A stretch of DNA of 64,000 nt from contig CAUVXJ010000102.1 of NCBI GenBank assembly GCA_963555925.1, positions 118,066-182,065 of the forward strand, in the 5' to 3' direction. This document shows, one piece after another, positions 11,363-20,252 of this stretch. The notes under the pieces were generated by a model. It did not search any database. It saw nothing but the letters and a program-made list of their open reading frames with translations, and was not told where the DNA came from. The DNA is from Protofrankia sp963555925 (GTDB taxonomy: Bacteria; Actinomycetota; Actinomycetes; Frankiales; Frankiaceae). The position numbers and the translations under genes are program-made. How positions within the stretch are numbered: position 1 is the first letter of the stretch; every line of letters begins with the position of its first letter.

Positions 11363-13653
11363 TGGGCATTCCGGTAGACGGCGACGCTGGCCCGCCACGC
11401 TCGCAGACGACCCCGATGGTGTCGTCGGATGCTGGCGGGCCGTCTACCGGCAGCACGGCACCACCGGCCGGCCCTGATGAGCCGCGTCAGCACACCGAAG
11501 GAGACTTTCGCGCGGTCCTGCGGATCGCGCAGTTCCGCCGGCTCTGGCTGGCGCTGGCCCTGTCCAGCCTGGGTGACTGGATGGGCCTGCTCGCGACGAC
11601 GGCCCTGGCCAGCTCGTTGCGGGCGAGTTTCTCCGACAAGGCGTTCGCCATCGGCTCCGTACTGATCGTCCGACTGCTGCCCGCGCTGATCTTCGGACCG
11701 CTCGCCGGCGTCGTAGCGGACCGCCTCGACCGGCGGTTAACGATGGTCGTCGCGGACATCCTGCGATTCGGGCTGTTCGTGTCCATTCCACTGGTCGGGA
11801 CGCTGACCTGGCTGCTCATCGCATCGCTGCTGATCGAGTGCGTGAGCCTGTTCTGGAACCCGGCCAAGGACGCGAGCGTGCCGAACCTGGTACCCGCACG
11901 GCGGCTCGCGGCGGCGAACACACTGAGTCTGATCACTACGTACGGCTCGGCGCCGCTGGGTGCGGCTATCTTCGCACTGCTGGCCACCCTGTCGCGTGCG
12001 CTGGCGTCCGGCGTGTCGTTCTTTCAGACCTCCCCGCTGGACCTCGCACTCTTCTTCAATGCGGCGACGTTCCTGGTATCAGCGATTGTGATCTTCCGGC
12101 TGCGCGGGATCGGCCGGGCCGAGCACCAGCGCACCGACCCGTATCTGGGCCTGTGGTCGTCGATCACGGAAGGTTGGCGGTTCGTCGGCCACAACCGGCT
12201 GGTCCGCGGTCTGGTGATCGGTATTCTCGGCGGGTTCGCCGGAGCCGGATGCGTGGTGGCGCTCGGGCGGCTCTACGTCCAGATCCTGGGCGGTGGTGAC
12301 TCCGCGTACGGCGTCCTGTTCGGCGCGGTGTTCGTGGGGCTTGCCGCCGGGATGGCGCTGGGACCACGACTGCTCGGTGACTTCAGTCGCTCCCGTCTCT
12401 TCGGCCTGAGCGTCACCGCCGCCGGGGTGGCCATGCTGGCGGTGGCCGTTATGCCCAACCTCGTTCTCGCGTGCGTCGTTGTCGTCCTCGTCGGCATGTT
12501 CGCCGGGATCGCGTGGGTCACCGGCTACACTCTGTTGCAGGCAGAGGTGAGCGACGAGCTGCGCGGACGGACCTTCGCGCTGGTCCAGTCCCTGGTCCGT
12601 ATTGATCTTCTGTTGGTGCTGGCCGTCGCACCCGCGCTGGTGGGACTCATCGGATCACACCGCATCGGCCTGTGGGGAAGCGTCCGTCTCCGTGCCGACG
12701 GGGTCACGATCGTCCTGCTCGCCGCCGGCCTGCTCGCGGTGGCCGTGGGCCTGTTCGCCTACCGGCAGATGGACCAGCGCACGGGCATCGCGGTCCTGCC
12801 CGAACTGTGGAACGCCCTGCTGGGCCGTGGCACCACAGCGCTACGCCCTCGCCACGCCGGCCTGTTCGTGGCCCTCGAAGGCGGTGAGGGATCCGGCAAA
12901 TCCACCCAGGTCCAACGGTTGGGATCATGGTTGGCGTCATCCGGACGCGAAGTCGTGATCACCCGTGAACCGGGTGGGACCGCCATCGGCGCGACGCTGC
13001 GGGACCTGCTGCTCGACCCGGCGGTACGCCTGCACCCGCGTACCGAGACACTGCTCTACGCTGCGGACCGCGCCGAGCATGTCACCCGGGTCATCGAGCC
13101 GGCGCTGGCCCGGGGTGCGATCGTCATCAGCGACCGCTTCATCGACTCGTCCATCGCCTACCAGGGCGCCGGCCGCCGGCTCGGGGCGGACGAGGTCGCG
13201 GAGCTGTCGCGGTGGGCCACCCAGGCACTGGTTCCCGATGTCACGATCCTGCTCGACCTGCCCGCCGAGATCGGCCTGCGTCGGGCCCGGGAACGGGCCG
13301 GTATGTCCGGCTCGAGTGTCGATCCGGCCGGGCCGGCGACCAACCCCACCGCCGGCCTCGACCGGATCGAGGCGGAACAGGTCGCCTTCCACGAACGGGT
13401 GCGCGACGGGTTTCGCAGGCTCGCCGACAGCGCACCCGACCGCTATGTGGTCCTCGACGGGAACCGGCTACCGCAGACACTGCACAGCGAGATCCGCCAC
13501 GTCATCAGCGAGCGGCTGCACACTGATCTCGACCCGGTCGCCGCGGACCCATATGTGCGGCCCACACCGGCCGAGACCGTACCACCCGAAACCATGACAG
13601 CCGAGATGCTGCCCGATCGCGCAACAACGAAGAAAGCCCCATCGGCCCGGTAG
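11362..13653 (+). CDS. tmk: MFS transporter-thymidylate kinase fusion
   Basis: A 763-residue fusion. Residues of about 50-440 form a 10-12-helix major facilitator domain, with motifs such as GVVADRLDRRLTMV. Residues of about 498-715 form thymidylate kinase, with P-loop EGGEGSGKST, substrate motif TREPGG, DRFIDSSIAYQG and a lid arginine segment ARERAG. Thymidylate kinase makes dTDP from dTMP and ATP. The ATG overlaps the topA stop by one base. The same fused gene sits between topA and the delta' gene in Streptomyces, so it is a conserved actinobacterial architecture rather than an assembly error. What the transporter half carries cannot be read from the sequence. Confidence 0.93.
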
Positions 13654-13691
13654 CTCCTCCCGACCGTCTCCCCACCGTCCAGGCGGCGCTT

Positions 13692-13725
13692 CGGCGGTCG
13701 CCGGCCGGCCCACCGGCAACCGCCG
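13692..13725 (+). terminator. Long hairpin between tmk and holB
   Basis: A nested stem. CGGCGGT at 13692-13698 pairs with ACCGCCG at 13719-13725, and GCCGG at 13700-13704 pairs with CCGGC at 13713-13717, with one mismatch between the two stems and an 8-base loop. It lies 39 bases after the tmk stop and may be a terminator or attenuator before holB. Confidence 0.5.
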
Positions 13726-13750
13726 ACCAACGGAGTCGGACAATGGACGG

Positions 13751-14989
13751 GTGAGCGTCTGGGATGTCCTGATCGGCCAGGCTCCGGTCGTCGAGACCCT
13801 CGCGGACGCGGCAACCGCGGCCGCCGGGGTGACCGCGAGTGGTACCCGTCCCGCGGCCCGCGCAGGCATGACCCATTCATGGCTGTTCACCGGCCCCGCG
13901 GGTGCTGGGCGTTCAATGGCGGCGCGCGCCTTCGCCGCAGCGTTGAACTGCGAGAATTCACCCCCGGGATGCGGTGAGTGCAGCGGGTGTCACACGGTGC
14001 TGACGGACACCGCGGCCGACCTGCGCACGGTGCGTCCGGAAGGCCTGTCGCTGGGCGTCAAGGACATCCGTGAGCTCGTCCGCGATGCCGCCAGCGCACC
14101 GACATCCGGCCGCTGGCGGGTGCTGCTTGTCGACGATGCAGACCGGCTCACCGAGCAGGCTGCCAACGCGCTGCTCAAGGCGCTGGAGGAGCCCGCCACG
14201 CGGTCGGTGTTCCTACTGTGCGCACCGTCGGTGGACGACGTCCTGCCGACGGTGCGGTCCCGGTGCCGGGTGGTCGCGCTACGCCTTCCCACCCCCGCGC
14301 AGGTCGCCGGCATGCTGGAACGCGACGGAGTGGATCCCGCTCATGCGCGGCTCGCGGCCCAGGCGACCATGGGCGATGCTGACCGGGCCCGGGCGCTGGC
14401 CACCGACGAGGCAACGCGGCTCCGGCGTGCCGAGGTGCTGCGCATCCCGACCCGCCTGCAGCGCACCGGGGACTGTCTCGCCGCGGCCGCGGACCTGGTG
14501 GCGGCGGCGAACGCCGACGCGGAAGCGGCGAACACGACCCGCGATGACGCTGAGACCGACGCTCTGAAAACCGCGCTCGGTGTGGGTGCCACATCCGCCG
14601 GAACCATGGCAAAACGCGCTCGGGCGCCGAAACCCGGCGCGAAGGGCCGGGCGCTGACGGTCCGGGGCGCGGCCGGAGCTCTCAAGGAGTTGGAGAAGAC
14701 ACAGAAGAGCCGTGGACGACGGACCGTCCTGGACTCCCTTGACCGGGCACTGGTCGACCTCGCCGGCTGGTACCGCGACGTCCTGGTCCGGCAGCTCAGC
14801 GCACCGGTCGAGGCGATTCACCCGGACCACGGCGATGCCGTGGCGGAGGAGGCGCGGACGTCCACCCCGGAGCAGACGCTGCGTCGGCTCGAGGCCGTCC
14901 TGCGGTGTCGGCGGACCCTGGCGGCCAATCCCGGTCTCGTCCCGCTACTCACCGTAGAAGCACTTACCCTCGAGCTGCGTGCTGGCTAG
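13751..14989 (+). CDS. holB: DNA polymerase III delta' subunit (clamp loader)
   Basis: A 412-residue AAA+ clamp-loader subunit. It has the degenerate P-loop typical of delta' (FTGPAGAGRSMAAR, about residues 43-56), a four-cysteine zinc module (C-x6-C-x2-C-x2-C, in GCGECSGCH), VLLVDDADRL as Walker B, and ANALLKALEEP as the conserved sensor segment. A poorly conserved alanine-rich stretch (about residues 235-300) precedes the C-terminal collar domain. Together with DnaX and delta it loads the sliding clamp. GTG at 13751 starts the conserved SVWDVLIGQ sequence. The order topA-tmk-holB is conserved in actinobacteria. Confidence 0.95.
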   Translation: MSVWDVLIGQAPVVETLADAATAAAGVTASGTRPAARAGMTHSWLFTGPAGAGRSMAARAFAAALNCENSPPGCGECSGCHTVLTDTAADLRTVRPEGLSLGVKDIRELVRDAASAPTSGRWRVLLVDDADRLTEQAANALLKALEEPATRSVFLLCAPSVDDVLPTVRSRCRVVALRLPTPAQVAGMLERDGVDPAHARLAAQATMGDADRARALATDEATRLRRAEVLRIPTRLQRTGDCLAAAADLVAAANADAEAANTTRDDAETDALKTALGVGATSAGTMAKRARAPKPGAKGRALTVRGAAGALKELEKTQKSRGRRTVLDSLDRALVDLAGWYRDVLVRQLSAPVEAIHPDHGDAVAEEARTSTPEQTLRRLEAVLRCRRTLAANPGLVPLLTVEALTLELRAG

Positions 14990-15315
14990 ATCATGGCCTA
15001 CCGCTCCGCCTGCAGCGTTTTCCGCCCATTTCGCAGCCCGACATCAGACGATACGGTATGATGCGGCTACAGTTAGTACAGAATTTCCCAGGCCGGATCC
15101 ATTGGTAAAAGCAGCCGCCAAGGTGGCACACCTCACACGCGGATACCGTTCATTTCCCGCCGATATGACCATTATATTCACACCACTGATTCGTCTGCCG
15201 CCGAGGCCACCCGGCCTCACCGCTCCCCGGGGGAACACAATATGGAAAGTGGGATACCGCGCACGGTACCGACCGGAGAAACCACCTCCGCAGCCGGCAC
15301 GTAGGCGGCTCGGTG
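14990..15315. other. Intergenic region, AT-richer, likely promoter region of fabH
   Basis: No gene is supported here. The stretch 15050-15180 is clearly richer in A+T than its surroundings and contains TATGAT (15057-15062) and TATATT (15172-15177) hexamers that could be -10 elements, but neither has a good -35 partner. A small hairpin, GAGGCC/GGCCTC with a 4-base loop, is at 15203-15218. Confidence 0.35.
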
Positions 15316-16320
15316 ATGAGTGGAATCATTCGAACCCGACCCCGCACCGCCGGCAGTCGGATTCTTGGGGTGGGCGCCTACCGGCCCATGAAAGTGGTCC
15401 TCAATTCCGATATCTGCCAACGGATAGACTCGACTCCCGAGTGGATAGAAGCCCGCTCCGGTATTCGTAGCCGGCGATTCGCGACCGCGGATGAATCACT
15501 GGGCGCAATGGCTGCTACCGCCGGCGGAAAAGCCCTGGCCAGTGCCGGAATCGAAATCGCAGACGTCGGATGCATCGTGGTCGCCACCATGTCCCATGTC
15601 ACGCAGTCGCCGTCGGTGGCTACCGACGTGGCCGGCCGACTAGGTGCGCGACACGCGACTGCGTTCGATCTTTCGGCCGCGTGCGCGGGTTTCTGCCATG
15701 CCCTCGCGGTGGCCAGCGACATGGTGGTCGCCGGCAGCGCCAGATACGTTCTGGTAGTCGGCACCGAAAGGATGTCGGACATCATCGACCCGCATGACCG
15801 GGGAACGGCCTTTCTGTTCGGGGACGGTGCCGGAGCGATTGTCGTCGGGCCGTCGGAAACAACGGGCATCGGGCCCGTCGTGTGGGGTTCTGACCCCTCG
15901 GGCCGGGACGCGATCGGGCACGATCACTCCTATCTGGAATGGCGCGACAACCCCGAGCTGCCCTGGCCGACGATGCGGATGGCGGGTCAGCGGGTATATC
16001 GGTGGGCCTCATGGCAGATGGCACCCGTCGCGCGTCAGGCCCTCAAGGTGGCCGGGATCGACGCGGCGGAACTCGCCGCATTCATTCCTCATCAGGCCAA
16101 CATCCGTATTATCAACATGCTGTGCAAGGTACTTTCCCTGCCCGAAACGGTGACCGTCGCCCGTGACGTCGCGATCCACGGAAACACATCCGGAGCGTCC
16201 ATTCCGCTCGCGATGGACGAGGTTCTCGCAAGCGGAATGGTGCCTTCCGGTGGCCTCGCGCTGCTCATCGGTTTCGGCGCGGGCCTCGCCTACGCGGCCC
16301 AGGTCGTCCGGCTCCCATGA
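15316..16320 (+). CDS. 3-oxoacyl-ACP synthase III (FabH-like ketosynthase)
   Basis: A 334-residue thiolase-fold ketosynthase with the complete KASIII triad: cysteine in DLSAACAGF (about residue 123), histidine in IPHQANIRI (about 259) and asparagine in HGNTSGASIP (about 290). Such enzymes condense an acyl-CoA with malonyl-ACP to start a fatty acid or polyketide chain. There are no acyl carrier protein or other fatty-acid genes beside it, so it may be a specialised starter enzyme rather than the housekeeping FabH. The start is either GTG 15313 or ATG 15316; neither has a strong ribosome site. It converges with the MFS gene, with a short palindromic element between them. Confidence 0.9.
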   Translation: MSGIIRTRPRTAGSRILGVGAYRPMKVVLNSDICQRIDSTPEWIEARSGIRSRRFATADESLGAMAATAGGKALASAGIEIADVGCIVVATMSHVTQSPSVATDVAGRLGARHATAFDLSAACAGFCHALAVASDMVVAGSARYVLVVGTERMSDIIDPHDRGTAFLFGDGAGAIVVGPSETTGIGPVVWGSDPSGRDAIGHDHSYLEWRDNPELPWPTMRMAGQRVYRWASWQMAPVARQALKVAGIDAAELAAFIPHQANIRIINMLCKVLSLPETVTVARDVAIHGNTSGASIPLAMDEVLASGMVPSGGLALLIGFGAGLAYAAQVVRLP

Positions 16321-16335
16321 ACTTCTGGGGACCAG

Positions 16336-16425
16336 GAGCGCCCGGCAATGGCGACGTAGATCAAGGAGTGGGGTTGGGGTGCGTGCCCCAGCCCCGCGAC
16401 GCGGCGTCCCTATTGCCGGACGCTC
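16336..16425. mobile_element. Short copy (A) of the palindromic TTA-type element
   Basis: Ends match the larger copies B-D: GAGCGCCCGGCAAT at the left and, reading inward from the right, GAGCGTCCGGCAATA. The interior is only about 60 bases and folds as a hairpin (GGTTGGGGTGCGTGCCCCAGCC), so the middle found in the other copies is missing. There is no matching target duplication. It fills the gap between the convergent fabH and MFS genes, and its right terminus supplies the TAG stop of the MFS gene. Confidence 0.75.
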
Positions 16426-17918
16426 TATAGTTTGCCCTGCATTGTCACGGACCTGCGGCTCCGTCGCGGTTGTGGCACGGAGTCGACGACCGTCCGTCCC
16501 TGCTCGACCACTGCGACGGCGTCGGTCCCCGCCGACGGCCGGATATCGGGAAGGGATGCGGCAGCAACCGCGGCCACACCGAATCCGACGGTCATCAGCA
16601 CGAATGCATTCGTGTAACCGCTTTCGTGCGGCAGCGTTCCGCCGTCCACCCCGGCCGTGATGACGGTGGCGACAACGGTGGTGCCGATCGAGCCGCCGAT
16701 CGTCCGGATGTTGGCGTTCATTCCGGACGCAATCCCGGTCTGATCGGGACGAACGGCTACAACCACGAGGTGCGACATCGACGCGAACGCCAGACCGATC
16801 CCGATACCCATCAATGAAGTGGCAATATAGATCATGTAATTCTCACTGTGCGCGAATGCGAGGACACAGGTAGCGGCAGCGGCGATCAGAGCGCCCATGA
16901 CCAGCGGCGCCTTCGCGCCGAACATCGCTCCGAAGCGGCTGGCGAATATGCCGGCGACCAGCATGAAGACACTGGACGGCAGCATGAAGAGGCCGGCCTG
17001 GGTGACGCTCGCACCGAACCCGTAGCCCGCCGACCGAGAGGTTTCCACGAACTGCGGGATGACCACCATCATCGAGAACATCGTGAAACCGAACAGGATC
17101 GCGGTGATATTCGTCCGGTACACGGTGGGAATCCGCATCATCCGCATATCCACGAGCGGCTGGGCGCTGCGGCTCTCAACGATGATCCAGATGGCGATGA
17201 GCAGCCCCGCCAGCACAAGAAGACCGAGGACCGAACTGGATCCCCATCCCCACCGGGGTCCCTGGCTGATCCCGAGAAGCAGAGCGACAAGCCATGCCGC
17301 AAGCAGCGACGCGCCACCGATCGACACGTTCCCGGCCACGCGGATGGGCGACTCCGGAACGCGCAGTATGGTCACCACACATGCGATGGCAATGGCGATC
17401 GCCGGCAGCCAGAACAGCCAGTGATAGCCCAGGTGGCTACTGATCGGCCCGGAGATGACCGTTCCGGTTCCCGATCCCACGCCGAGCACGGCGGACACGA
17501 CACCGATAGCGCCGCCGACCTTCTCCGGCGGGAACTCGTCCCTGATGATCCCGAATGCCAGCGGAAAGATCGCCCCGCCCACCCCCTGGATGGCCCTGGC
17601 AATGATCATAACGGTCAGGGATGTCGCGAGCGCGGCGGTCACCGTTCCGATACCAAGCACCGCGAGCATGCAGACAAGCACCCGCTTCTTGCCGTGGAGG
17701 TCCCCGAGGCGCCCGAGGATCGGGGTCGCCACGGATGCGCTGAGCAGGTAAGCCGTCATGATCCACGCCATACCCGCCTGGCTCGAACCGAACTCAGCCC
17801 GGATCGTCGGCAAGGCGGGCGCGACCATCGTCTGCAGCAACGAGAAGGTCAGCGCCGACATACTGAGAGCCACGAAGGTCACTGATGGCGAACGCCTTAC
17901 AACCACCGCAGCCGTCAT
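16425..17918 (-). CDS. MFS drug exporter, EmrB/QacA (14-helix) type
   Basis: A 497-residue transporter of the DHA2 family. Motif A reads GRLGDLHGKKRVL (about residues 70-82), and the antiporter motif C region is GVGSGTGTVISGPI (about 145-160); about 14 hydrophobic helices follow one another. These proteins export toxic compounds or secondary metabolites using the proton gradient. The ATG at 17918 follows AAAGGGGG. Copies A and B of the palindromic element sit exactly at the stop codon and 18 bases upstream of the start, so its promoter must lie in or beyond copy B. The substrate is unknown; the neighbouring ketosynthase is only a weak hint. Confidence 0.93.
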   Translation of the reverse strand: MTAAVVVRRSPSVTFVALSMSALTFSLLQTMVAPALPTIRAEFGSSQAGMAWIMTAYLLSASVATPILGRLGDLHGKKRVLVCMLAVLGIGTVTAALATSLTVMIIARAIQGVGGAIFPLAFGIIRDEFPPEKVGGAIGVVSAVLGVGSGTGTVISGPISSHLGYHWLFWLPAIAIAIACVVTILRVPESPIRVAGNVSIGGASLLAAWLVALLLGISQGPRWGWGSSSVLGLLVLAGLLIAIWIIVESRSAQPLVDMRMMRIPTVYRTNITAILFGFTMFSMMVVIPQFVETSRSAGYGFGASVTQAGLFMLPSSVFMLVAGIFASRFGAMFGAKAPLVMGALIAAAATCVLAFAHSENYMIYIATSLMGIGIGLAFASMSHLVVVAVRPDQTGIASGMNANIRTIGGSIGTTVVATVITAGVDGGTLPHESGYTNAFVLMTVGFGVAAVAAASLPDIRPSAGTDAVAVVEQGRTVVDSVPQPRRSRRSVTMQGKL

Positions 17919-17936
17919 ACCGGATAGCCCCCTTTA

Positions 17937-18097
17937 GAGCGCCCGGCAATAGAGACGCGGCGTCGCGGGGCCGGGGCACGCACCTCGCCGCGTTGTCGTC
18001 AGCCCAGGTAGAACACCGCTACCTGGGCCTCCTCGCACCTCGCGATCTACGCACCCCGGCCCCGCTCCTTGATCCACGCCCCTGTTGCCGGGCGCTC
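17937..18097. mobile_element. Copy B of the palindromic TTA-type element (161 bp)
   Basis: Terminal inverted repeats are GAGCGCCCGGCAATAG at the left and GAGCGCCCGGCAACAG read inward from the right. Both sides carry TTA (17934-17936 and 18098-18100), a 3-bp target duplication. The two arms are imperfect inverted repeats for about 50 bases, so the whole element can fold back. There is no coding capacity. It lies just upstream of the ribosome site of the MFS gene. Confidence 0.85.
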
Positions 18098-18158
18098 TTA
18101 GCGACAGGAATACATCCCGTCGCTGGACTGACGCGCAGCGAGATGGCACTCGGTTCCA

Positions 18159-18188
18159 TTGACGATACCAAGTATCGATTGATCGAAT
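18159..18188 (+). promoter_or_regulatory. Overlapping palindromes, possible promoter/operator
   Basis: CGATAC-CAA-GTATCG at 18163-18177 and TCGAT-TG-ATCGA at 18175-18186 are overlapping perfect dyads, the kind of site bound by dimeric repressors. A TTGACG at 18159-18164 could be a -35 element reading rightward toward the small ORF at 18202; the -10 is weak. Confidence 0.35.
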
Positions 18189-18201
18189 AGGGGTCGCGAC
18201 T

Positions 18202-18462
18202 GTGGCCTACGCTGCATCCCTGCAGATCAGCGTGACAACACCGATCACCATCCCCGGCCATGCAGACAAGGACATAACGATCATTGAGCTGATCGGCGGC
18301 GGCGGCGCGGACCCTGGCGGACCTTGTGGACGAGGCGTTCGTGACGGCGAGCACCAGGTTCGCCGCGGCCGGCACCTGGTCCTGAGCACAGCCCTGAGCA
18401 CAGCCCTGGACGACATGCCCGGCCCGCAAACCGAGACAACGATGATTGTTAATATCAACTAA
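18202..18462 (+). CDS. Small hypothetical ORF, possibly frameshifted
   Basis: An 86-codon frame opens with GTG after a GGGG run and ends in an AT-rich tail. The first 40 residues (starting MAYAASLQISVTTPITIPG) look protein-like. After a GGC-repeat (18297-18308) the neighbouring frame reads more naturally (TLADLVDEAFVTASTRF and then a stop near 18380), so a slip in the GGC run may have broken the gene. No family is recognised. It could equally be non-coding. Confidence 0.25.
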   Translation: MAYAASLQISVTTPITIPGHADKDITIIELIGGGGADPGGPCGRGVRDGEHQVRRGRHLVLSTALSTALDDMPGPQTETTMIVNIN

Positions 18463-18780
18463 CAAAATATCAAATGACTCTTTAGAGTCAACACAAAAAC
18501 TATGGACGACGGACGGCGACGGGTTCCCGTCCGTGCAGACATCTGATCAACAACTCCTTGACCTGCTGATATGCCCATCTGACGGGCGCTGAACCATGTC
18601 CGTGTAGCCTCATCGTCCGATGATGACTTTGCTGCTGCAGGCCCAAGCCATACCTGCTGAAGCCCGTCGCCCAAAAAATTCCCCTACCTGCGGGGTCCAT
18701 GTGTCATACGGCGACTACGTCCAGTACGGCGACTACGTCCCGTACGGCGACACGGCCCTGTCACGCGGAGGGAGTCACCC
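18463..18780. other. Intergenic region with AT-rich segment and short repeats
   Basis: No gene is supported. The segment 18445-18500 is AT-rich and holds GACTCT-TT-AGAGTC, a near-continuous dyad. GACGGG-TT-CCCGTC lies near 18518-18531. Three imperfect copies of TACGGCGACTACGTCC, about 18 bases apart, lie at about 18706-18752, directly before the ribosome site of the GH26-like gene. Confidence 0.45.
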
Positions 18781-20214
18781 GTGAGGCACAGAAAAATCAC
18801 TGATGAGACACGTCACCCACCACGAAAAACAACATCTGCCGATGCGGCAGAACTGACAACGGAACAGCAAGAACTCGTCCGGGTCGCGGAGGAGAGCAGA
18901 AGCACACTCGCACCCCGTACTGCAGCGCCACCCAGGGTCGGCCGCACAGCGGCCGCCACGAAGGTGGCATCGATGCGTGGACGGGTCTGGCTCGCCGGCC
19001 TGGGCGCTCTCGCGGTCGCTGCCACGAGCCTTGGCTGTCACGTCGCCCCGATCAGAGGCAACGGTGTCGGGAATGCGACGCTGGCGGCCACATCCGGGCC
19101 GTCCGCGACGGCCACCACCACCACCACCGTCGGCGTCGGCGTCGGCGTCGACGCCGACGCCGACGCCGACGACCTGAACGGCAGCCCAGGCCTCGCACCG
19201 TCCGCCAGCAGCACCTACGCCGGCCCACCACCGGCCGCCGCCACCGTCCGATCAGCCGCCGTGGCCGTGGCGCCCGGCGGGTCCACGATGCCCGACGGAT
19301 CCATCGGACAGAGATCCACCGGACAGGAGGGCACCGCCCAACCCGCAGCCGGATGGATGAGCGGCCTCGCCGCAGGCACTCTGGCGCAGGCGAACCAGTG
19401 GTCTGCCTATCGTGGCCGGCCGGTCGACGTGGTCGTCACCTTTGCCGACCGGTCAAGCTGGGAGACGATAACCCACCCATGGCTCGGCTCGGGCCCCGAG
19501 AAGTTCGCCGGCTTCGCCGGCACCTGGGTGATCAGTCAGCCGTTCTTCCCCGCGTCCGGCGGCGACATCGGTTCCTGCGCGTCAGGAGCGTACAACTCGC
19601 ACTGGCAGGAGTTCGGCCGATGGCTGGTCGGTCAGGGCCGTGCGGACAGCATCGTCCGGCTTGCCTGGGAATTCAACGGCGACTGGTTCCCATGGTCGGC
19701 GTCGAACAAACCGGGGTCATGGGTTGGCTGCTTCCAGCAGGTGGTCGGCGCCATCCGGCAGACAGATGCCCAGGCCCGGATCGACTGGACACTGAACTCG
19801 CACACCGACGGCGCATTCGACTTCTACCCGGGTGATGCATATGTCGATGTCATCGGCATCGACACCTTTGACATGTGGCCGGCGAGTACGGACGAGAACT
19901 CCTGGAACACCCAGTGCAACGAAGCCGAGGGGCTCTGCTCTGTGATCAAATTTGCCCGCGCGCACGGCAAGAAGTTCTCCGTGCCGGAATGGGGGCTCGT
20001 CGGCACCCACGACACCGGTGCCGGACGGGCCGGGCAGTCCGGCGGGGACAACCCCTTCTACATCCGGAAGATGCACGACACGTTCGTCGCCAACGCCGAC
20101 GTCCTGTCGTACGAGGCGTATTTCAGCAATTCGGACCCGGGCAACGTCCATTCCTCACTGACCGGCCCAGCTGAAGAGCCCAACAGCGCCCAGGCCTACG
20201 CATCGCTGTGGTGA
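18781..20214 (+). CDS. Exported GH26-like glycoside hydrolase
   Basis: A 477-residue protein whose last 290 residues resemble the GH26 (beta-mannanase-type) barrel. The probable acid/base glutamate is in RLAWEFNGDWFPWS (about E297), and the nucleophile glutamate is in KFSVPEWGL (about E403). The N-terminal half holds a hydrophobic export segment (GRVWLAGLGALAVAATSLGC, residues 66-85) and a low-complexity linker of threonine, valine-glycine and aspartate-alanine repeats. GTG 18781 has a strong ribosome site (GGAGGGAG) but leaves 64 residues before the export signal. An ATG at 18973 with AAGGTGG upstream would start right at the signal and may be the true start. The substrate is not readable; it probably acts on extracellular polysaccharide. 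Confidence 0.82.
   Translation: MRHRKITDETRHPPRKTTSADAAELTTEQQELVRVAEESRSTLAPRTAAPPRVGRTAAATKVASMRGRVWLAGLGALAVAATSLGCHVAPIRGNGVGNATLAATSGPSATATTTTTVGVGVGVDADADADDLNGSPGLAPSASSTYAGPPPAAATVRSAAVAVAPGGSTMPDGSIGQRSTGQEGTAQPAAGWMSGLAAGTLAQANQWSAYRGRPVDVVVTFADRSSWETITHPWLGSGPEKFAGFAGTWVISQPFFPASGGDIGSCASGAYNSHWQEFGRWLVGQGRADSIVRLAWEFNGDWFPWSASNKPGSWVGCFQQVVGAIRQTDAQARIDWTLNSHTDGAFDFYPGDAYVDVIGIDTFDMWPASTDENSWNTQCNEAEGLCSVIKFARAHGKKFSVPEWGLVGTHDTGAGRAGQSGGDNPFYIRKMHDTFVANADVLSYEAYFSNSDPGNVHSSLTGPAEEPNSAQAYASLW
19129..19170. repeat. 42-bp perfect palindrome made of hexamers
   Basis: (GTCGGC)x3, then GTCGAC, then (GCCGAC)x3 form a perfect dyad centred on GTCGAC. It is in frame inside the GH26-like gene and encodes alternating V-G and A-D residues. 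Confidence 0.95.
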
Positions 20215-20252
20215 CCACGACGTGACTGCCACTACGATGAGCGCTTACCCAC

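Noticed and set aside
16336..18100. Composite transposon carrying the MFS gene between copies A and B
   Set aside because: Copy B has its own TTA duplication and copy A's outer flank is CAG, so the outer flanks of the pair do not match; independent insertions explain the data better.
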